From: Bacteroidaceae bacterium
GTDB lineage: Bacteria > Bacteroidota > Bacteroidia > Bacteroidales > Bacteroidaceae
DNA length: 64,000 nt
Reading direction: 5' to 3'
Assembly (NCBI GenBank): GCA_016291905.1
Contig: JAEEZS010000061.1
Coordinates: 34,512-98,511 of the forward strand
In this document: positions 1 to 7,748 of the stretch, in pieces
Layout of the letters: every line of letters starts with the position of its first letter
Numbering within the stretch: position 1 is the stretch's first letter
Notes under the pieces: generated by a model
What the model was told of the DNA's origin: nothing
Seen by the model: the letters and a program-made list of their open reading frames with translations, nothing else
Databases searched by the model: none
Made by a program: the position numbers and the translations under genes

Positions 1-1
1 G

Positions 2-1015
2 GCACCGGCGCTCTATGAAGACTTATCGTTGCTTCTTCCCACCTCGGGTTCTACGGGCAGTCCTAAACTGGTGCGCCACAGCTATCGGAACATCGAGGCG
101 AATGCGGAGAACGTGAAGAACCTTTTCCAACTGACTCCCGACGAACGTGCCATGGCCATTCTGCCCATGCACTATACGATGGGTCTTTCCGTCATCGCCT
201 CCCACTTGAAGGCTGGGGCTACATTGCTGTTATCAGGCCGTTCGCTGTTGGACAAAGGCTTTTGGTCCATGCTCAAAGAGGCCACTAGCTTTACGGGCGT
301 TCCCTATAGCTTTGAGCTGCTGATGAAGATGCGCTTCACGCGCATGGACCTTCCCAACCTCCGTATTATCACCCAAGGTGGAGGCAAACTGACGCCTGAG
401 ATGTTCCAAGCCTTGGCGCAGTATGCACAGGACAAAGGAAAGCAGTTCATTGCCACTTATGGCCAGTCGGAGTGTACAGCCCGCATGGCCTATCTCCCTG
501 CTGAGCTGGCCTTGACGAAGACGTGCAGCATTGGTAGGGCAGAGCCTGGTGGTCAGCTGTCCTTCATTGATAAAGATGGCAACGAAACCTTTGAGGGAGA
601 GGCCACAGGCGAGATGGTATATCGAGGCGAGAATGTCACGCTTGGCTATGCCTATTCGGCTGACGACCTTGTCAAGGGCGACGAGAACCACGGCGTCATG
701 CACACGGGCGACCTTGCCCGTCGTGATGCTGACGGCTGTTATTTCATCGTCGGGCGTCTGAAACGCTTTCTTAAAATCTTCGGTCTCCGTATCGGTCTTG
801 ACGAAGTAGAGCAGATGATACTCTCCGACTTCGACACCGACTGTTATTGCAAGGGAAATGATGAGAAACTCATCATCCTTGTTACCAACCCATCCATCGT
901 CGAACAACTCCCCGCTTACATTGAGGAAAAGACCCACCTGTTCCACAAGAACATCGAAGTTCAGGTGGTAGAAAAAATCCTCCGCAACGAAGCAGGGAAA
1001 GTGGTGATGCAGTAA
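2..1015 (+). CDS. AMP-forming acyl-CoA/acyl-ACP synthetase, 5' end outside window
   Basis: The frame is open from the first bases, so the true start lies upstream and only the C-terminal ~338 residues are visible. The ANL-superfamily signature is clear: the P-loop TSGSTGSPK about 14 residues in, the YGQSE motif that contacts the acyl-adenylate, and HTGDLARRD followed by GRLKRFLKIFG, the hinge into the mobile C-terminal domain. Proteins of this family activate a carboxylic acid as an acyl-adenylate and hand it to CoA or the phosphopantetheine of an ACP. An ACP gene follows after a small inserted gene, so loading that ACP is the likely job (inference). The substrate cannot be read from the sequence; an amino-acid or aryl-acid ligase is an alternative. 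Confidence 0.9.
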   Translation, partial: APALYEDLSLLLPTSGSTGSPKLVRHSYRNIEANAENVKNLFQLTPDERAMAILPMHYTMGLSVIASHLKAGATLLLSGRSLLDKGFWSMLKEATSFTGVPYSFELLMKMRFTRMDLPNLRIITQGGGKLTPEMFQALAQYAQDKGKQFIATYGQSECTARMAYLPAELALTKTCSIGRAEPGGQLSFIDKDGNETFEGEATGEMVYRGENVTLGYAYSADDLVKGDENHGVMHTGDLARRDADGCYFIVGRLKRFLKIFGLRIGLDEVEQMILSDFDTDCYCKGNDEKLIILVTNPSIVEQLPAYIEEKTHLFHKNIEVQVVEKILRNEAGKVVMQ

Positions 1016-1016
1016 T

Positions 1017-1058
1017 GGTTAGCGGTTAGTGGTTAGCGGTTAACGGTTAGCGAGTAGC
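1017..1058. repeat. Six heptamers GGTTAGC, left arm of inverted array
   Basis: Six back-to-back 7-bp units (GGTTAGC with one- or two-base variants) begin two bases after the synthetase stop codon. The reverse complement (GCTAACC) recurs on the far side of the next small gene, so the two arrays could pair as a long imperfect stem with that gene as the loop. Confidence 0.9.
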
Positions 1059-1076
1059 GTAGATCGAGGATAAAAG

Positions 1077-1466
1077 ATGGAGGGATTTTCTTTTTTGAAT
1101 CTAAGGGTATATAAAGAAGCAAAGCAACTGGTGGTAGATGTGTATCAGTTGTTGGAGAAATTCCCTCATGAAGAAAAATATGCATTGTGTGATCAATTGC
1201 GCAGGGCTGTAGCATCCGTTCCGTCAAATATTGCAGAAGGTTCTGGGAGGCTTTCTCCTAAAGAGAAGGTACGTTTTATTGAGATTGCCTATGGTTCTTT
1301 GATGGAAACTGTGTGCCAATTGGATATCGCATGTGACTTAAACTATATAAATAAAGAAGAATTAGATAAAGAAATAGATAAAATAGGTATAATTGGAAAG
1401 CAGTTGTCTGGCTTGCGAACATCCTTTATGAAAAAAGCGGAGGAACAAGGAATCGCTCCCCGCTAA
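1077..1466 (+). CDS. Four-helix-bundle protein, S23/23S rRNA intervening-sequence (IVP) family
   Basis: 129 residues, almost all helical. The family features are recognisable: an N-terminal F-x-x-L-x-V-Y-K-E-A-K helix, the motif LRRAVASVPSNIAEGSGR at about 42-59, and a C-terminal LSGLRTSFMKK helix. Family members are encoded in the 23S rRNA intervening sequences of Leptospira and Coxiella and are also free-standing in Bacteroidetes; they are relatives of the Avd accessory protein of diversity-generating retroelements. Their biochemical role is not established. The gene splits an otherwise continuous synthetase-ACP operon and lies between inverted GGTTAGC arrays. Its last codons and stop (1464-1466) are inside the right-hand array, so gene and repeat behave as one inserted unit. 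No rRNA or reverse transcriptase is nearby. Confidence 0.85.
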   Translation: MEGFSFLNLRVYKEAKQLVVDVYQLLEKFPHEEKYALCDQLRRAVASVPSNIAEGSGRLSPKEKVRFIEIAYGSLMETVCQLDIACDLNYINKEELDKEIDKIGIIGKQLSGLRTSFMKKAEEQGIAPR

Positions 1467-1524
1467 CCCCTAACCGTTAACCGTTTATAGGAATCGCTCC
1501 CCGCTAACCGCTAACCGCTAACCC
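1449..1524. repeat. GCTAACC heptamers with GGAATCGCTCC spacers, right arm
   Basis: Two roughly 41-bp higher-order units, each starting GGAATCGCTCCCCGCTAACC and continuing with CTAACCG-type heptamers. They are the reverse complement of the array at 1017-1058. The stop codon of the four-helix-bundle gene falls inside the first unit. Confidence 0.85.
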
Positions 1525-1532
1525 TTATCACA

Positions 1533-1772
1533 ATGAACAATCTTGAAAAATTAAACAACATCTTTACTGAGGTGTTTTCCGTAGAAGCTTCTGCATTGGG
1601 AGCAGAGTTTGACAACAAACATGTGGAAGGCTGGGACAGCGTGCGTCAGCTTAGTCTGACCACCAACGTCGAGGATACCTTTGACATCATGCTTGACCCC
1701 GAGGATATCCTCGAGTTCACCTCCTACGAAAATGCCAAGGCCATCCTGGCAAAGTATGAGATAGAGTTATAA
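1533..1772 (+). CDS. Acyl carrier protein
   Basis: 79 residues, the normal ACP size, acidic and helical. The phosphopantetheine attachment serine is Ser36 in EGWDSVRQLSL, matching the canonical G-x-D-S pattern. It would carry the acyl group loaded by the upstream synthetase and offered to the ketoacyl synthase that follows at 1990. It is separated from both neighbours by GGTTAGC-type repeat elements; the intact flanking genes suggest the repeats entered an existing operon. A dedicated polysaccharide-locus ACP is more likely than the housekeeping AcpP, because the sequence is atypical and no fab genes are adjacent. Confidence 0.93.
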   Translation: MNNLEKLNNIFTEVFSVEASALGAEFDNKHVEGWDSVRQLSLTTNVEDTFDIMLDPEDILEFTSYENAKAILAKYEIEL

Positions 1773-1774
1773 AT

Positions 1775-1984
1775 GGTTAGCGGTTATGGGTTAGTGGTTA
1801 TCGTAGGAATTGGTTATCGTTTATTTTTCGCTAACCGCTAACCACTAACCGTTTATAAGAATCGCTAACCGCTAACCGCTCCCCGCTACCCGTTAATAGG
1901 AATCGCTAACCCCTAACCCCTAACCCATAACCGCTAACCATTTATAGGAATCGCTAACCGCTAACCCATAACCGCTAACCCATA
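1775..1984. repeat. Solo inverted GGTTAGC/GCTAACC repeat element without cargo
   Basis: Fills the whole gap between the ACP stop and the next start. It begins with GGTTAGC-type units (1775-1805), turns near 1820, and continues as GCTAACC units in three or four blocks separated by TATAGGAATCG. The outer parts can fold into a stem. It is the same family as the arrays around the four-helix-bundle gene but carries no open reading frame. Confidence 0.85.
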
Positions 1985-1989
1985 AACTA

Positions 1990-3048
1990 ATGGCTCTTTG
2001 GGAAATAAAGAATGTCGCTCTGCGCGGCGTGACGGGTACTGTCCCCGACCATGCCGTAAAGACAGCTGACTATGATATCTTCACTCAGGAGGAAGCTGAT
2101 GTTTTCGACAACACCGTTGGCATCAAAAACCGCTACATCGCTCCTGATGATGTATGTACCTCCGACCTCTGCTTCGATGCTGCCGAGCGGCTGTTGGCTG
2201 CCTTGGGGTGGGAGAGGGAGAGCATCGATGTGCTGGTGTTTGCTTCGGTGACGGGAGATTATAAGACTCCTCCTACGGCTGGAATCCTTCAGCATCGGTT
2301 GGGACTGCCAACGACGACTTTCGTCTTGGACGTGCCCATGGGTTGTTGCGGCAGCATCTATGCCATCAATGTGGCAGGCAACCTGCTGAGTGCAGGTACG
2401 GTCAAGCGAGCCCTGTTGTTGGTGGGTGATACCGCCCTGCGCATGGGATCGCTGAAGGATAAAAGTCGTGTGCCACTCTTTGGCGATAGCGGTACCGCCA
2501 TGGCGTTGGAGTATGACCCTACAGCAGATGATATTATTATTGATTTCAACACGCTGGGTTCTGGCTATCAGGCGTTGATGACCCCTCATGGAGGTTTCCG
2601 CCATCCTATCGCGCCTGAGTCGTTTATTGAGGAAGATTTCGGTAACGGCATTGTTCGTGCCCCTAAGGACACGCTCATCAACGGCATGGATGTCTTTGCT
2701 TTTGCCATCTCCCGTCCACCCGTCAGTATCAAGAAACTGATGGAGCAATACGAACTAAATACAGACAATGTCGATTACTTTCTTATCCACCAGGCAAACA
2801 AGTTGATTGTCGATCGTATCGTCAAGAAGCTGAAATTGCCTTTGGAGAAAGTTCCCTACGACTTGCAAGAGTTTGGAAACCTTGGTGGTGCATCTGTGCC
2901 TATGCTGATGACCTACAACCTGGGTGAAGAGTTGCAAAGCCGCCCTCTTACCCTAGTCTGCTCTGCCTTCGGGCTTGGTCTTACTTGGGCAACAATGGTG
3001 CTGAGGACACGCCCGATGATTGTTGAGCCCGTTTTTCATTTTCTGTGA
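1990..3048 (+). CDS. 3-oxoacyl-ACP synthase III-like (thiolase fold)
   Basis: 352 residues, normal for FabH-type synthases. The catalytic triad is present: Cys119 in DVPMGCCGS, His in FLIHQANKLI, and Asn in EFGNLGGASVPM. The reaction is a decarboxylating condensation of an acyl starter with malonyl-ACP, or an acyl transfer in diverged members. The start follows the repeat element directly, so upstream signals have been displaced. A second, more AT-rich ACP-KAS III pair follows at 3775-5081, suggesting that two modules of different origin have been joined. It is probably a pathway-specific enzyme and not housekeeping fabH. Confidence 0.92.
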   Translation: MALWEIKNVALRGVTGTVPDHAVKTADYDIFTQEEADVFDNTVGIKNRYIAPDDVCTSDLCFDAAERLLAALGWERESIDVLVFASVTGDYKTPPTAGILQHRLGLPTTTFVLDVPMGCCGSIYAINVAGNLLSAGTVKRALLLVGDTALRMGSLKDKSRVPLFGDSGTAMALEYDPTADDIIIDFNTLGSGYQALMTPHGGFRHPIAPESFIEEDFGNGIVRAPKDTLINGMDVFAFAISRPPVSIKKLMEQYELNTDNVDYFLIHQANKLIVDRIVKKLKLPLEKVPYDLQEFGNLGGASVPMLMTYNLGEELQSRPLTLVCSAFGLGLTWATMVLRTRPMIVEPVFHFL

Positions 3049-3232
3049 ATTATATTTGCTTTGTCTACTAATGGGATACTTCTCTGGAAATAATGTTTGT
3101 CATCGCGAGAATAACGCTTAACTCTAACGACTGGATGTTAGATTCAACGCTCACAGCGTGAAACAACATAAAGTATTGGCGCGGTAATGTAAAATGAAGT
3201 TGAATTGGGAATTATAAAAAAAAGATCTAAAA

Positions 3233-3763
3233 ATGGCTATTGTTCCTAAAATTAGGCTTGAGATTTTTAAAGTAGTAAGAAAAATCACATTGTGGAAACT
3301 GCGAAGATTATATGGTATGCACATCGGAAAGGGCGTTGGAATCAATCGAAAAGCAAACATTGATCACACCGTTAATCCAAAGGGTATCTATATAGGAGAT
3401 TTTACCAAAATATCAGATGCTATCATCATGGCACATGATGGTAAAAGAAGAACAAAAGCAGATACTGTTATTGGAAAGCGCTGTTATATTGGTATTTCTG
3501 CCATTGTTAATTGTGGAATGCACATCGGAAATGGTGCAACAATTGCTGCTGGTGCCGTCGTTATTAAAAACGTACCACCTTATGCGATTGTGGTGGGGAA
3601 CCCAGGAAAGGTCGTAGGATTTAGCATGACTCCTGAAGAAATTGTGGAATATGAAAAAAAGCATTATCCTGAAGAAGAAAGGATTCCATTGGAGGTTTTG
3701 CAGAAAAATTATAAGAAATATTTTTTAGATAGAAAAGAGGTTATTAAAAATATGTTACGTTAA
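3233..3763 (+). CDS. Hexapeptide-repeat (LbH) acyltransferase
   Basis: 176 residues. A basic N-terminal helix (about 1-30) is followed by hexapeptide turns running to about residue 115, including GVGINRKANIDHT, GDFTKISDAIIMAHD, GKRCYIGISAIVN and GNGATIAAGAVV, and then the VVGNPGKVVG ending typical of CysE/LacA-type sugar O-acetyltransferases. A charged helical tail follows. It likely moves an acetyl or acyl group from CoA or from one of the local ACPs to a sugar or amine. The DNA is visibly more AT-rich than the preceding genes. The 180-bp gap upstream shows no gene. Confidence 0.88.
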   Translation: MAIVPKIRLEIFKVVRKITLWKLRRLYGMHIGKGVGINRKANIDHTVNPKGIYIGDFTKISDAIIMAHDGKRRTKADTVIGKRCYIGISAIVNCGMHIGNGATIAAGAVVIKNVPPYAIVVGNPGKVVGFSMTPEEIVEYEKKHYPEEERIPLEVLQKNYKKYFLDRKEVIKNMLR

Positions 3764-3774
3764 TTATTTTAATT

Positions 3775-3999
3775 ATGGAAATCAAAGAATTTATTGAAAA
3801 GTTCGCAGAACAGATTGAGGTAGAAAACGTAGAAACTCTGAAACCCGAGACTGAATTCAAAAGCTTGGAAGAATGGAGTTCTCTCTCGGTGATGATTATA
3901 ATTGCATTCTATGATGATGAGTTTGATAAACAGATTGGAGAAACTGCCATCAACGGATGTAAGACCATCGAAGATCTTTACAAACTCGCAACAGCTTAA
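3775..3999 (+). CDS. Second acyl carrier protein
   Basis: 74 residues. The attachment site is read as Ser36 in EEWSSLSVM; the usual Asp before that serine is replaced by Ser35, which is unusual for an ACP. It overlaps the next gene by one base (TAATG), showing tight coupling with that ketoacyl synthase. It probably works with the genes at 3999 and 5081 as a carrier, condensing and reducing set. The D-to-S change could alter recognition by phosphopantetheinyl transferase. Confidence 0.87.
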   Translation: MEIKEFIEKFAEQIEVENVETLKPETEFKSLEEWSSLSVMIIIAFYDDEFDKQIGETAINGCKTIEDLYKLATA

Positions 4000-5081
4000 T
4001 GGCACTTCTTTCTTTTAAAGGAATCGGCATCACTGCAATGGGTGGTGCCATTCCGTCACATATTGTTGACAACTACAACTACCAGACAGATTTTTTTGGA
4101 AAAGAGAATGTCAAGGAAGTAGTTGACAAGATTGGTGTGTATCAACGTCGTTTTGCAGATGAGAAAACGTGCTCGTCAGATCTCTGCTATGCTGCTGCGG
4201 AAAAGATGTTTAATGATAATAACGTCGACCGCAATGAGATAGATTTATTGGTATTCCTAAGCCAGACTCCCGACTATAGGATGCCTGCTACGTCCATCAT
4301 CCTTCAGAACAGGCTGGGTATTCCCATGTCATGTATGGCATTTGACATTTCTTTAGGGTGTTCTGGTTTCTGCTATGCCCTTTCCATTGTGTACGGCATG
4401 ATGCAGAACTATGCTTTTAGGAAGGCTCTAATTTTAGATGGTGAAACTCGTAGCAAGGTGTACTCTAAAAAGGATAGGCGTGAGGCTTTTATCTTTGGTG
4501 ATGCTGGTATTGCAGCTCTTGTGGAACGCGATGAAAAGTTCGGTGAAAGCTATTTCTCTCTGAATTCCGACGGCTCACGTTCAGAACTCATCATGATTCC
4601 TGCAGGCGGTTATCGTCACATGTCTTCACCTGAGACTTTGAAGGAAAAAGTTGTTGATGAGTATGGTAATATTCGCTCTGACGAACATGCATTTATGCGT
4701 GGCGGTGACGTTTTTCAGTTCGTACTCATTGAAGTACCCAAGGACATCAAACGTACTTTGAAAGCTGCTGATATGACTGCTGATCAGATGGATTACATCG
4801 TGTTTCATCAGGCTAACAATTACATCAATTCTTTCATCGCAAAGAAAATGAAGTTAGATACCTGCAAAATACCTGAGACTATTGGTAAGTATGGCAACAC
4901 CTCTTCGGTGTCTGTGCCTTTAACTATTGTTAGTGAGTTGAAAGATAAAATGGGAGGTGAAAAGAGAATTCTCATGACAGCTTTTGGTGTTGGTATGGCC
5001 TGGGCTACGGCCATCGTTCCTTTTGTCGATTGCAAGATTAGCGATATTGTTGAAGTTGAAAATGGAGAACTGGTTAGGTAA
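3999..5081 (+). CDS. 3-oxoacyl-ACP synthase III-like, second copy
   Basis: 360 residues, colinear with the protein at 1990-3048 and clearly homologous, though diverged. The triad is Cys121 in DISLGCSGF, His in VFHQANNYIN, and Asn in KYGNTSSVSVP. It overlaps the ACP upstream and the SDR downstream by one base each, so the three are translationally coupled. It should condense an acyl starter with an extender on the adjacent ACP. The two copies differ in base composition, so recent tandem duplication is unlikely. Confidence 0.92.
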   Translation: MALLSFKGIGITAMGGAIPSHIVDNYNYQTDFFGKENVKEVVDKIGVYQRRFADEKTCSSDLCYAAAEKMFNDNNVDRNEIDLLVFLSQTPDYRMPATSIILQNRLGIPMSCMAFDISLGCSGFCYALSIVYGMMQNYAFRKALILDGETRSKVYSKKDRREAFIFGDAGIAALVERDEKFGESYFSLNSDGSRSELIMIPAGGYRHMSSPETLKEKVVDEYGNIRSDEHAFMRGGDVFQFVLIEVPKDIKRTLKAADMTADQMDYIVFHQANNYINSFIAKKMKLDTCKIPETIGKYGNTSSVSVPLTIVSELKDKMGGEKRILMTAFGVGMAWATAIVPFVDCKISDIVEVENGELVR

Positions 5082-5842
5082 TGAATCCATTTAGCCTTGA
5101 AGGAAAGTCAATCTTGATTACAGGAGCTTCGAGTGGCATTGGCGCACAATGCGCCATTGATTGTTCGAAGATGGGAGCAAAAGTAATTCTGATTGCTCGC
5201 AATGAAGAACGTCTTAAAAGTGTTCTATCTCAATGCGTGGGAGAAATTCATGCCTATTATTTGGCCGACATGGCTGAGATAGTTGACAAAGGAGCAAAGC
5301 CGTTGTTGGAGCAGATTGTTTCTGAGCACGGAAAGTTGGATGGGTTTATCCATTCTGCTGGTATTCAGAAGACTGCTCCACTCAAACTGTTGTCGATGAA
5401 GGATTACGAAGAGGTAATCAAAGTCAACACCTTGAGTGCTTTTGAAATGCTTAAGTATTTGTCTAACATTAAGTATATGAATGCTGGTGGCCACATAGTA
5501 TTGATTGCTTCAATAACCGGAGTCATTGGCCGTTCCGGGTTAGCGGCTTATTCAGCATCAAAAGGAGCGTTGATTAGTGCAGTTCGTTCCATTGCTTTGG
5601 AATTGGCTCAGAGAGGTATATGCATCAATTGTGTGTCTCCTGGAACAATTCTTACTCCGCTCATGCAGGCATACCTTGATACTCTAGATGAAAATAAAAA
5701 GATGCAAAGAGTTGATGGGTTTCCTCTTGGACTGGGAAAAACCACAGACATCAGCAATGCTTGTATCTATCTGCTAAGCGATGCATCCCGTTGGGTGACT
5801 GGGCAAAACTTTGTTATAGACGGAGGATATACTGCTCGTTGA
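5081..5842 (+). CDS. SDR oxidoreductase, 3-oxoacyl-ACP reductase-like (FabG family)
   Basis: 253 residues. The NAD(P)-binding motif TGASSGIGAQ lies at 14-23, the NAG-like element HSAG at about 91-94, and the catalytic Ser144, Tyr157 and Lys161 in YSASK are all present. The C-terminal SRWVTGQNFVIDGGY is typical of FabG-type reductases. Given its one-base overlap with the KAS III gene, reduction of a 3-oxoacyl thioester is the obvious role, giving a 3-hydroxyacyl group. Sugar dehydrogenases of the same family are an alternative. Confidence 0.9.
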   Translation: MNPFSLEGKSILITGASSGIGAQCAIDCSKMGAKVILIARNEERLKSVLSQCVGEIHAYYLADMAEIVDKGAKPLLEQIVSEHGKLDGFIHSAGIQKTAPLKLLSMKDYEEVIKVNTLSAFEMLKYLSNIKYMNAGGHIVLIASITGVIGRSGLAAYSASKGALISAVRSIALELAQRGICINCVSPGTILTPLMQAYLDTLDENKKMQRVDGFPLGLGKTTDISNACIYLLSDASRWVTGQNFVIDGGYTAR

Positions 5843-5874
5843 AGGAATCAAGAAGTATTTGAAAAAATAAAGTT

Positions 5875-6957
5875 ATGAATAGTAAATTTAAATTCATTGT
5901 AGCAAATACAGCGTACTCACCTCTTGGAAATCAAATAGTACAATGGTTGAGGATTCCCCAATTGTATGCAGATTACATGGTATGGTTTTCAAAAAGGAAA
6001 GCCTTGAGTTCTGCGAAAAGAGAGTTTTCAAAAGATACAGCAATAGGCAACTTTAATGATTTCAAAAACGCATTAAATAAGCATTGGGTAACTTATAATG
6101 AATATGCATATCAGTATGAGTTTTATAAAAAAACAGAAGAAGAGAGAGAGGAGTTCGTTTCAAGAGCGAAGATGAGTTATTTCTATAGAAGATATTCTCC
6201 AGGAAGATCGAAAGGTCTATTCCGGAATAAGTATCGTTTCCTTACAGAATATTCAAAATATATTCACAGGAATTGGATTTATGCTCCAGAAGCATCTTAT
6301 GAGGAGTTTGCTCAGCTTGTAACAAATTATGACTGTATTATTAAACCCTGTGATGGGGCATTTGGACGAGGAATATTTAAGGTCTATAAGAATGGCGACC
6401 ATACAGATGACAGGAAAATGTATGATTCTTGTGTTAAAGACCGAATGATGGTTGAACAATGTATTGAGTCGTGCGAAGAATTGAAAGCATTACATCCTCA
6501 GAGCTTGAATACAATTAGAGTGGTGACCATCGCTAATAAGGAAAAAGCTTGTGTGTTTAGCGGGGTGTTCCGTACTGGAGTTGGCAATAGTGTCGTAGAT
6601 AACTCGCATGCTGGAGGAGTATCTGTTCAAATCAACGTAGAGAACGGTATTATTGAGACAGATGGAGCGAACACTAAGGGAGAGAGGTTTATCAGCCATC
6701 CTGATAGTGGTATTGTATTTAAGGGCTTTAAGATACCCAAATGGGACCTTGTTGTTAAGGCGTGTTGTGATGCGGCTAAGATGACAGACAATCCTATTAC
6801 TGGATGGGATGTGGCTATCAATAATGATGGAGATGTGGAATTTGTAGAAGCAAATTACGCTCCAGATATGGATATGATGCAAACCCGTTATAAGGCTGGT
6901 GCTAAAAAGAAAATATATGCTTTGATTAAAGAGTATTGTGGCGTAGAATTGAAGTGA
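5875..6957 (+). CDS. Sugar-transfer-associated ATP-grasp protein
   Basis: 360 residues. It resembles the ATP-grasp family found in polysaccharide loci (ATPgrasp_ST): nucleotide-binding segments IIKPCDGAFGRGIF and LNTIRVVTI, the glycine-rich AGGVSVQINV, and near the C terminus GWDVAINNDGDVEFVEAN with metal-binding acidic residues. ATP-grasp enzymes join a carboxylate to an amine or thiol through an acyl phosphate. The natural substrate is unknown; adding an amino acid or other carboxylate to the glycan or its lipid is plausible. A paralogue lies at 12897-14033. Confidence 0.85.
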   Translation: MNSKFKFIVANTAYSPLGNQIVQWLRIPQLYADYMVWFSKRKALSSAKREFSKDTAIGNFNDFKNALNKHWVTYNEYAYQYEFYKKTEEEREEFVSRAKMSYFYRRYSPGRSKGLFRNKYRFLTEYSKYIHRNWIYAPEASYEEFAQLVTNYDCIIKPCDGAFGRGIFKVYKNGDHTDDRKMYDSCVKDRMMVEQCIESCEELKALHPQSLNTIRVVTIANKEKACVFSGVFRTGVGNSVVDNSHAGGVSVQINVENGIIETDGANTKGERFISHPDSGIVFKGFKIPKWDLVVKACCDAAKMTDNPITGWDVAINNDGDVEFVEANYAPDMDMMQTRYKAGAKKKIYALIKEYCGVELK

Positions 6958-7127
6958 TTATATAAGACTGTAATTATACTTTTGAATATGAAATAAATAG
7001 TTGTTGCAAGGATATATTGCTCAATACTGTTGTTTCGGGAAATAAAGTGAGAGTTCTTCGTGAGGGAGTCGTTGTGAATAGTTTTATAGTTGAAAAGGGA
7101 ATTAGAAAAAAAATAGAGTTTTGAATA

Positions 7128-7739
7128 ATGGAAAAAACAGTTTTCTTTCGTGCATTTGAAGAAGAAGATGCAGAGTTTATCTACAAATGTATGAATAATC
7201 ATGAGTTCATGAAGCTGAGTACAGGCTTAAACCGGTTCATGTGCAGAGATGAGGTCTTGGACTGGGTGAAGGCTCGTATGCGCCATCAGGATTACAGCGT
7301 GTTTTGGGCAATTTGTGCAAAAGATTCAGGAAAAATGATCGGATATGCATGTTTGACGGATATTCATTATATCAATAGTTCTGCCAATTTTAGTGGAATA
7401 GTAATCGGTGATAAGAACTATCAAGACGGATTAGCATGGATTGAAACATATTTGTTCGTGTATGAATATGTTTTTGAACGGTTGAATCTAAATCGGATTT
7501 ATGGTCATGCCATTGATGAACATCCTTCTACAATATTAATGCGTTCTGTGATGTTCGCAACAACTGAAGGAGTTATGAGGCAGGCTGCCTTTAAGAATGG
7601 TAGATATTATGATGTCTCCATCAGTTCCATCTTGAGGGAAGAATACTTTGAACATAAAGCAAAGGGCGATTACGAGATGGCCAGTGTCCTTAAACGTTTC
7701 TCGAAGATTCTTCGTGAAAGACGGAAAGCCAAAGAATAA
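7128..7739 (+). CDS. GNAT-family N-acetyltransferase
   Basis: 203 residues with the RimJ/RimL-type GNAT layout: an N-terminal FRAFEEEDAEFIYKCMN, a central strand with IGYACLTDI, and a C-terminal ERLNLNRIYGHAIDEHPSTILM, where the acetyl-CoA-contacting helix is found. It probably acylates an amino sugar or an amino group of the glycan precursor; the acceptor is unknown. The ATG used here lies four bases after the stop of a start-less 53-codon open stretch (6966-7124). Confidence 0.85.
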   Translation: MEKTVFFRAFEEEDAEFIYKCMNNHEFMKLSTGLNRFMCRDEVLDWVKARMRHQDYSVFWAICAKDSGKMIGYACLTDIHYINSSANFSGIVIGDKNYQDGLAWIETYLFVYEYVFERLNLNRIYGHAIDEHPSTILMRSVMFATTEGVMRQAAFKNGRYYDVSISSILREEYFEHKAKGDYEMASVLKRFSKILRERRKAKE

Positions 7740-7748
7740 CGAAAAAGC

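Noticed and set aside
1077..1466. 23S rRNA intervening sequence
   Set aside because: The protein is of the IVP family, but no rRNA sequence flanks it; it lies between two protein-coding genes.
1017..1524. Diversity-generating retroelement (Avd-like protein)
   Set aside because: No reverse transcriptase, template repeat or variable repeat was found in the window.
6966..7124. Open 53-codon stretch before the GNAT gene
   Set aside because: No ATG and no recognisable motif; it could be a decayed gene end but cannot be supported.
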